From contig NC_092868.1 of the NCBI RefSeq assembly GCF_032062135.1, positions 47,622,638 to 47,686,637 on the forward strand: a stretch of DNA of 64,000 bases. The letters run 5' to 3'. Position numbers and translations under genes: made by a program. Positions within the stretch are counted from its first letter, which is position 1. The number at the start of each line of letters is the position of its first letter. This document shows, piece by piece, positions 45,938 through 64,000 of the stretch. This DNA is from Pyxicephalus adspersus (Eukaryota; Chordata; Amphibia; Anura; Pyxicephalidae). The notes under the pieces were generated by a model, which was not told the DNA's origin, made no database searches, and saw only the letters and a list, made by a program, of their open reading frames with translations.

Positions 45938-47412
45938 CGATAATTGCAAGGCGGTTGATCAACTCTAATGAAATATAAAATAGCTTTTTTGTATGCGTGT
46001 ATTTTATACTGTGCTGACAGGCCGCATATTATTGATTTCATGACAGAGGCTGTGCAGGCTTCTTTTCTCTACTAAAATTGCTTAATCTGATACTACTGCA
46101 CATTTGGTTCAGACCCGTGGTGGGACCAGGCAGTTCTGTGCGGTCCTCAGCACCTGGTACCATGCCAGGCGCACGGCTGCTCACACTACTATGCTGGTAG
46201 AATCATTGGTACATTATACAGCAGTGGGTTGCACTGAACCACTCACTGTCCCCTTCATTCATTCTCTATGAGCTGCTGTGGGTAAAATGTTACATGGAAA
46301 ATTCACCCATGGAAGCGGATGTGAGGAAATGGTAACCACATGGCAACCTCCCCAGCAGTCTGAGCATAGCCTTACTTATCACAGTGTGCATTAGAAGCTG
46401 CAGAAAGTCAAATATAACCCCTTTCATGTCTGTGTGCAGCATAATTTAGCCCTATATGTCCAGTTTTTCTAGATCTTCCCTTTCCTTGGTGGAAGGACCT
46501 GGCAGGTGCTGTACATAGTCCCCCGAAAACACAACAGCATACTCTTCTTAAGACCCCATGCAAGCAGGGGACTGGTTGTTGGGAGAAATGGTGGAAATAC
46601 CAAAGTGCATTGATGGGTGAATGTGTATCATGAATAGAGGCTCAATGTGCATGCATAGCGTACTAGCATACATTAACGCCAACATGTGGCCGCATTCATT
46701 GCATGAACTGCAATCTACTGAATGCAAAAGGTGGGCCAGGGATGGTCAAGTTGGTTAGTTGGCTAAATGGTGCTGGGCATCCTTCAACTAAGAAATGAGT
46801 TGGGTTCTGACTAGTCTTTACTTCTAATGCATAATGGTGTCAGTGGCCAAGTTGCTGGCATGATACCATTTGCTGGGAGCCACATGGAACCACCTTATCC
46901 CACCACAGTGTGCCGTAATATCTGACCAATTAATTTCAGTCCAGTACAGGAGTGAGTACAACAGAGCAAGACTACGGGGAAGGCTGGAAGTTGGCTTTAA
47001 CTACCAAGAATCACACTATACCGAAACTGCAAATCACTCAACCATTTACAGAGCTGACAGTCAGGTCTGGAATGCTTTGCAGTTTCTGCTATGAATTGTT
47101 ATAGAGAGTTGCCAGGCTCGGTGTGGTAAGCCATAAATTACTTCCTTGCTTTCACCTCCTGCAAAGTATGTGATATCTCCTAGTGTAATCCATTTATTGC
47201 CAAGTTTTTACCTAACAAGCCTTTCCTAATTTCAGGTTACAGATTTAATGGGATGTAACCTGGGTAACAAAACAGCACAAACAGCTTTAAAAACTTTTAA
47301 TGCTAAAACATTGTGTAGAGCTGGATGGAGCAGGCTGGAGAGACCTAATGACATCTTTACTACTTATAGACTTTGCTGTTACTACAACCAAGATTTTATC
47401 TTGCAGGCTAAG

Positions 47413-59938
<12,526 letters not shown>

Positions 59939-60335
59939 AAAGAATCCTCAGGGGCGTGTGGTCACATGACTTACAATGGACATTGTGTGCTTCCATTGGT
60001 GCCTGTGCCTCTACCAGCAACCAATCAGGTTGTTTCTTTGTTTTTCCAAAATTATTTCTGGTATCTAATTGGTTTAATGAACAAAAGAACTTTAGCCAAT
60101 TGCAATGTTGTGAAATTAGCATTGTGTCTCGTTACAAACTTATTAAAAGCGAATTGTTTAAACTAGGAGTTTTCCTTATGAATGTGGAATCACAAAACCC
60201 AGGATGTCCTGGCTTAACATTCATGGCTGCTGATAGTCCTGGGGAGTTCAGTGAAAGCAATAATGATTTTACATGACCGGGGTATTTACATGATTTGTAC
60301 ATTTGTAAAAAATAAATATAATAAAACTCAAAAAC
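59939..60335 (+). terminator. ccdc27: 3'UTR and polyadenylation signal of the ccdc27-like gene
   Basis: AATAAA at 60311-60316 and a second ATAAAA at 60321 follow the stop codon by about 370 bp, with A-rich then T-rich sequence after them. This is the expected 3' end. The exact cleavage site is inferred. Confidence 0.6.
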
Positions 60336-60689
60336 AATTTTAGTAAAGATGTTTTATTACTTTTAGTAATGCTCCTGAAAAGAAGTGGGATGGAGGTGGT
60401 AAATACAGATTTATGCAGAATTATTTTTCTTAAACTTTTTTTTTAAAACACTGGAACATCTAGCCTGCTGACATTTTTACCTATTGTTCTTGTTATCAAC
60501 TATGGCCAAAAACACCAAGTTAAACTTTTTTATGAATAGTTTACTTACATCTACCAGTTTAATTTACTATCATATACTTTCATATCGCTATCCTCATATT
60601 AGTACATCAATATAATATATCATGTTATTATATCAAGACATGGCACTTTTACTGTATCTAATATTATATTGTATGTTATAAACAGTCTT

Positions 60690-60750
60690 GGTGTCTAAGT
60701 CCCCTGAGGAAGCCTTAGGGGCGAAACGCGTCGGATATCGAGACAAAATC
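60690..60750 (+). ncRNA. Hammerhead-ribozyme-like motif, copy E
   Basis: CTGAGGA, hairpin GCC-uuagg-GGC, and GAAACGCGTC are followed by ggatatcgagac. GTCT upstream can pair with AGAC downstream. The sequence is close to copy B (shared ccttag and acgcgtcgg), so the two belong to one family. Confidence 0.48.
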
Positions 60751-61005
60751 AAGGTTACTTCAACTCTGTGTGACATGTTCAACACAGGTTTATATTTTTT
60801 TTTTGAACTAGTATAGTTGGCCTATGTTAAGTAGGGAATTAGCATAGTAGGACTATGTCTAATTAAGAAAAAAATCTTTGAAACAAATACATTTGCTTTT
60901 TAACACCAATACTGTCTACAAAAGCCTGTCTTTTCTTTCCCCTTTTCTATATTATTTTGTTTTTTCTCAAGTGCAATATATCACACCAACCAATCAAACT
61001 ATCTG

Positions 61006-61158
61006 GGTCGCCCACCAACCAGAGCCCTAACTTGAACCACATTGAACATCTCTAGAGAGATCTGAAAATGGCTGTCCACTGACCGTCCCCATTCAATCTG
61101 ACTGAGCTTGGAAGGATTCACAAAGAATGGCAGAAAATCCCCCAATCCAACTTGGTAG
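61006..61158 (+). pseudogene. Tc1-like transposase C-terminal remnant
   Basis: One frame reads NLNHIEHL, stop, RDLKMAVH, stop, PSPFNLTELGRIHKEWQKIP, QSNLV. This matches the C-terminal part of Tc1-type transposases (the DLNPIEHLW region with the third catalytic acidic residue and the KEEWQKIP motif). The stops stand where Trp and Arg are usual (TGG to TAG, CGA to TGA). No inverted repeats of a full element were found. Confidence 0.82.
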
Positions 61159-61454
61159 GTGAGCATACCAACCAAATCAGCCAGACCTCTTAGTAATACC
61201 CTATTCTGGTATAATAAAGAAATATTATGGGTGCTGTAATCACCGGTGCCATTTGCAACCCTCCTCAGATTCTTTCATTTTCTGGTGGACTCAATGGGGA
61301 TATGCAGGACCCCAACTAGGTTGCCACTGCTTTTTGGCCCTATTTTCAGGTGGGATATCAGAGTTTAATGAGGATCCTTTTATGTTATTTTTATGTGTAC
61401 AGATTCAGTTTATTAAATATAGGTTATGTGTCATTATAGAGTTGTGTTTTTTAA

Positions 61455-61500
61455 TTTACCCTGAAGAAGCAGCTGCTTTTGCGAAACGTGTAGAGAATAA
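61455..61500 (+). ncRNA. Hammerhead-like motif, copy F
   Basis: CTGAAGA, hairpin (GCA-gctgctttT-TGC) and GAAACGTGTAG. The core is kept but the palindrome is changed to ACGTGT, and the cleavage triplet would be GUA. Confidence 0.38.
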
Positions 61501-62349
61501 AAATTCACCCACCATCTGATTTTTGTACAATGACTTTGGAACTTCTACCTTCTTGAGAATATTTATAGCCAATATTAATGCTTTGCACAAATAAGCTTCC
61601 TAAAAACTGGTATTTTAATACAAAAATAAAAATGTTTTGGATACAATTAAAAAGCGATATTCCTATATATAACATTTATAGGTGATTTATAGGTGATATA
61701 TAGGCTGTTATTCAGTTGTTCTTTTCTATATATACATACAGAGATAATGGGTAATTCTGATGCATGAATGCTGTTTTCATCTTGTTATCAGCCAGGCACA
61801 CACAGAACCTTTGGTGCCCTATCGGAGTTACAAATTGCTCTTTATCTGCACTTTGCTACTCTTGTCTGCATGATGGAAACCGTTACTTGTAAATTATAAA
61901 CTTTAGCTAACTTCTGTGGGACAGATCTGGTTTACACAGTCAATTATTAGACTTGTGTTCCAAACTTCTTATAACTTCTGAACAGCCGAATCACGTCTGC
62001 AACTGTTGTATATTATTTGTATTCTGCGTAACAGATTTTTTTTTTCATGTGACTGTCACATTTTTATTTGTCTGTTGTTCTCTTATTTTTTAACTTGAAT
62101 ATTTTTTTGCTGGACCTTATATGTGGATCACAGTAATGTTAAAGCCTAGTTCTAGGAAAAACTATTAATTATTATTTTAATAGGACGCCCCTGCAGTGCA
62201 AGGGCTAAATGCTCACTTTTGTCCAAGGGGTACTAAAAGCAATTTCCGTGCAGAAGACAACTGGTTTGCAGGCTCTGAATCATCCCATACAATGTACAGA
62301 CCATGGAACTCCCAACAGTTCATCATCAGAGAGGAAAGATGAGCATGGG

Positions 62350-62354
<5 letters not shown>

Positions 62355-62397
<43 letters not shown>
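62355..62397. repeat. (TA)n microsatellite
   Basis: About 43 bp of alternating TA. It gives a Tyr-Ile repeat in open frames that are not genes. Confidence 0.95.
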
Positions 62398-62399
<2 letters not shown>

Positions 62400-62527
62400 T
62401 GTTTATTCCACCACTGCACATTTTTTTTTATACTTTAAGATAGATAACTCACAAAGTTGGCAAAATTATCCAATTTATTTAGACAGATGACGTCTGTGGA
62501 TTATCAGGATGGCCCTATAGTCTATAG

Positions 62528-62756
62528 CAGCTAATCCTAAACTTTTTAGCAAGGCGGAACCTTTGAAATTACTTTTTTCAGGGCCTGCTATAATTAAAAT
62601 ATCCACAGCTCACATTACATTGGTGCCGTGAGACAAATGCCTCTTACATTGCTGGCCATTGGGAAGAATGTCACCCAGAGTGCCAAAATGATCATTGAAG
62701 TCATGTACAATGACCTGAAAAGCTACTTCTGGAGGAACCCAGGCTGAGAAACACTG
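62528..62756 (+). mobile_element. hAT-like MITE (TTCTCAACC family) with perfect 8-bp target duplication
   Basis: The element starts cagctaatcctaaac and ends ggctgagaaacactg. It is flanked by gtctatag on both sides (62520-62527 and 62757-62764). This copy settles the ends and the hAT-type duplication for the whole family. Confidence 0.85.
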
Positions 62757-64000
62757 GTCTATAGATAAGGTGAAATATTAATCTTAACCTGTCCTGGTAA
62801 AGCCAACAACTACATTTTTTACACCAAAGTTTTGTAGTCACCGGACTATCACATTGCTGCACAACTCATTCCAAAACTAAGTTCACTGATATAGAGCTGG
62901 GACACCAGATTGTCACCTTTTCTTGGAAGATGGTCAAGGTTTCTTGCAGGCCACTCAAGTGCAAACTTATCAGACCAGGATACAGTGTGTATCTTATACC
63001 TGTGCAAAATGAGCTTGATGTTTAAGAACTAAAGAACCCTCCTGTGAGATGAAGTCATTGCAGCTAAAGTAACCTGCATTTGACCTGCTTCTGCTGCCCT
63101 GGTATAGACCTTTACCATAGACTTGTATGGAGAGAGCACAGGTTAGTAAGAGAACAAAAGCCAACCAAGATTGGTCCTTAATATGTATTGGTCAAAAAAG
63201 TGTAGCACTGCATACTATTTTGAAATTAGTAAATAAAGACTTATAGGAATAATATAATTATATAATAATATAATTTGTCTCAAAGCTGTCTTTCCGGGAC
63301 TGTCTGGACCAATAAAAGTCTATGTTTGACCTTCCCCTGTTCAATGTTTGTTTGCAAAATTCAGTATTAAATTAAATAGATTAAATATTAAACAAATATC
63401 ACTTGAAAACCCTTTGATCCATAATCCGAGCCCTGGGAGTCCTGTGCTGTCCCTTTCTTCTTTGTTACAGGTTCTATTTCAGTTCACCCAAACTTTCACT
63501 TCACAGGCCAAAAATCGGGTGATGTGTCTTCCTGCAAATTTAAAAAAAAAGGTTCTGGTCTTGCAGCGCAGGCACATATAGGAAAGCCCTCTGATGGCAC
63601 AGAATAGGGTATGTGTAGAAGGAGCAGTTCACAGCTTCCTGGGATATGACGCATGTATACCAGGAGGCTGCGAGTTTCCCCTTCGCCTTTACCGCCATGT
63701 TGGTAAAGACAGAAGAGAGGACTAGAGCTATCCAAAAACAAAAATACTCATTTTTTTATTATAAAAAGGGGATATAATGTTAATGTTAAAAATGTGATGA
63801 TAGGTCTGCTTTAAAGGGGTTGACATACTAAATTAGCCCATGCTGATTACTTAGCTGATTATGTTTTCTGCAAGATATAGTATTCTTTGCTCAGTGAATG
63901 CACTGTGAATTCATTTGGGAAAGCATACCCGTGTGTATCCATCCATCCCATTATGTGCAAAGGGAATGTAAAAAAAACAGGATTCTTGCTTGCACCACGA

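Larger units (their letters stand above)
27761..47406. other. Intergenic region between ccdc50 and the ccdc27-like gene
   Basis: No supported gene. Contents are listed separately: CTCF-like sites, palindromic MITEs, L2-tailed SINEs, a mariner, a perfect hairpin and two assembly gaps. Stretches 41000-42600 and 44550-45650 show nothing recognisable. Confidence 0.55.
60336..64000. other. Intergenic region downstream of the ccdc27-like gene
   Basis: No supported gene. It holds a Tc1 remnant, two ribozyme-like motifs, a (TA)n tract and one intact hAT MITE. The stretches 61560-62340 and 62770-64000 show nothing recognisable. Confidence 0.55.

Noticed and set aside
27761..47406. uts2b gene expected opposite ccdc50
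   Set aside because: I looked for the conserved cyclic peptide coding sequence and did not find it; absence by eye is weak evidence.
62840..63140. Possible transposase-derived sequence (aggccactcaagtgc and neighbours)
   Set aside because: It vaguely recalls repeats derived from DNA transposons, but no frame with recognisable motifs was found.

Overview
The window is vertebrate genomic DNA, most likely from a frog. It has large repeat-filled introns, hAT, Tc1/mariner and palindromic MITEs with clear target-site duplications, SINEs with L2-like (ATT)n tails, and several motifs resembling hammerhead ribozymes. There are no operons, phage-type genes or CRISPR arrays. Three N runs (42768-42767+470, i.e. 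42768-43237; 45915-45937; 47718-48497) are assembly gaps, and any open frame running through them is meaningless.

Two spliced genes can be supported. On the minus strand is the 5' part of ccdc50 (Ymer). Its four coding exons lie at 13746-13625, 3478-3416, 2939-2810 and 1990-1900, all with GT/AG junctions and compatible phases, giving the first 111 residues. The rest lies beyond the left edge. A CpG-rich block near 27.43-27.76 kb with a donor at 27548/27547 is the likely promoter and non-coding first exon, which makes intron 1 about 13.8 kb long. On the plus strand, eleven exons between 47407 and 59938 join in phase into a 577-residue coiled-coil protein that I assign to the CCDC27 family. A polyadenylation signal follows at 60311.

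Layout: 1-13.6 kb is ccdc50 coding exons and introns, with a 0.9-kb purine array at 8.78-9.65 kb. 13.7-27.5 kb is ccdc50 intron 1, with a second purine array at 26.46-27.15 kb. 27.5-27.8 kb is the promoter. 27.8-47.4 kb is intergenic and holds tandem CTCF-like sites, many MITEs, L2-tailed SINEs, a degenerate mariner and a 45-bp perfect hairpin. 47.4-59.9 kb is the ccdc27-like gene. 60.3-64 kb is intergenic, with a Tc1 remnant and an intact hAT MITE. The two genes are transcribed divergently and I see no shared function.

The signal most worth a second look is a recurrent motif, all copies on the plus strand, at 5.74, 36.48, 57.84, 58.68, 60.70 and 61.46 kb. It reads CTGANGA, then a hairpin, then GAAACGCGTC, and closely resembles a minimal type I hammerhead ribozyme. 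Four of the six copies lie within 3.7 kb at the 3' end of the ccdc27-like gene.
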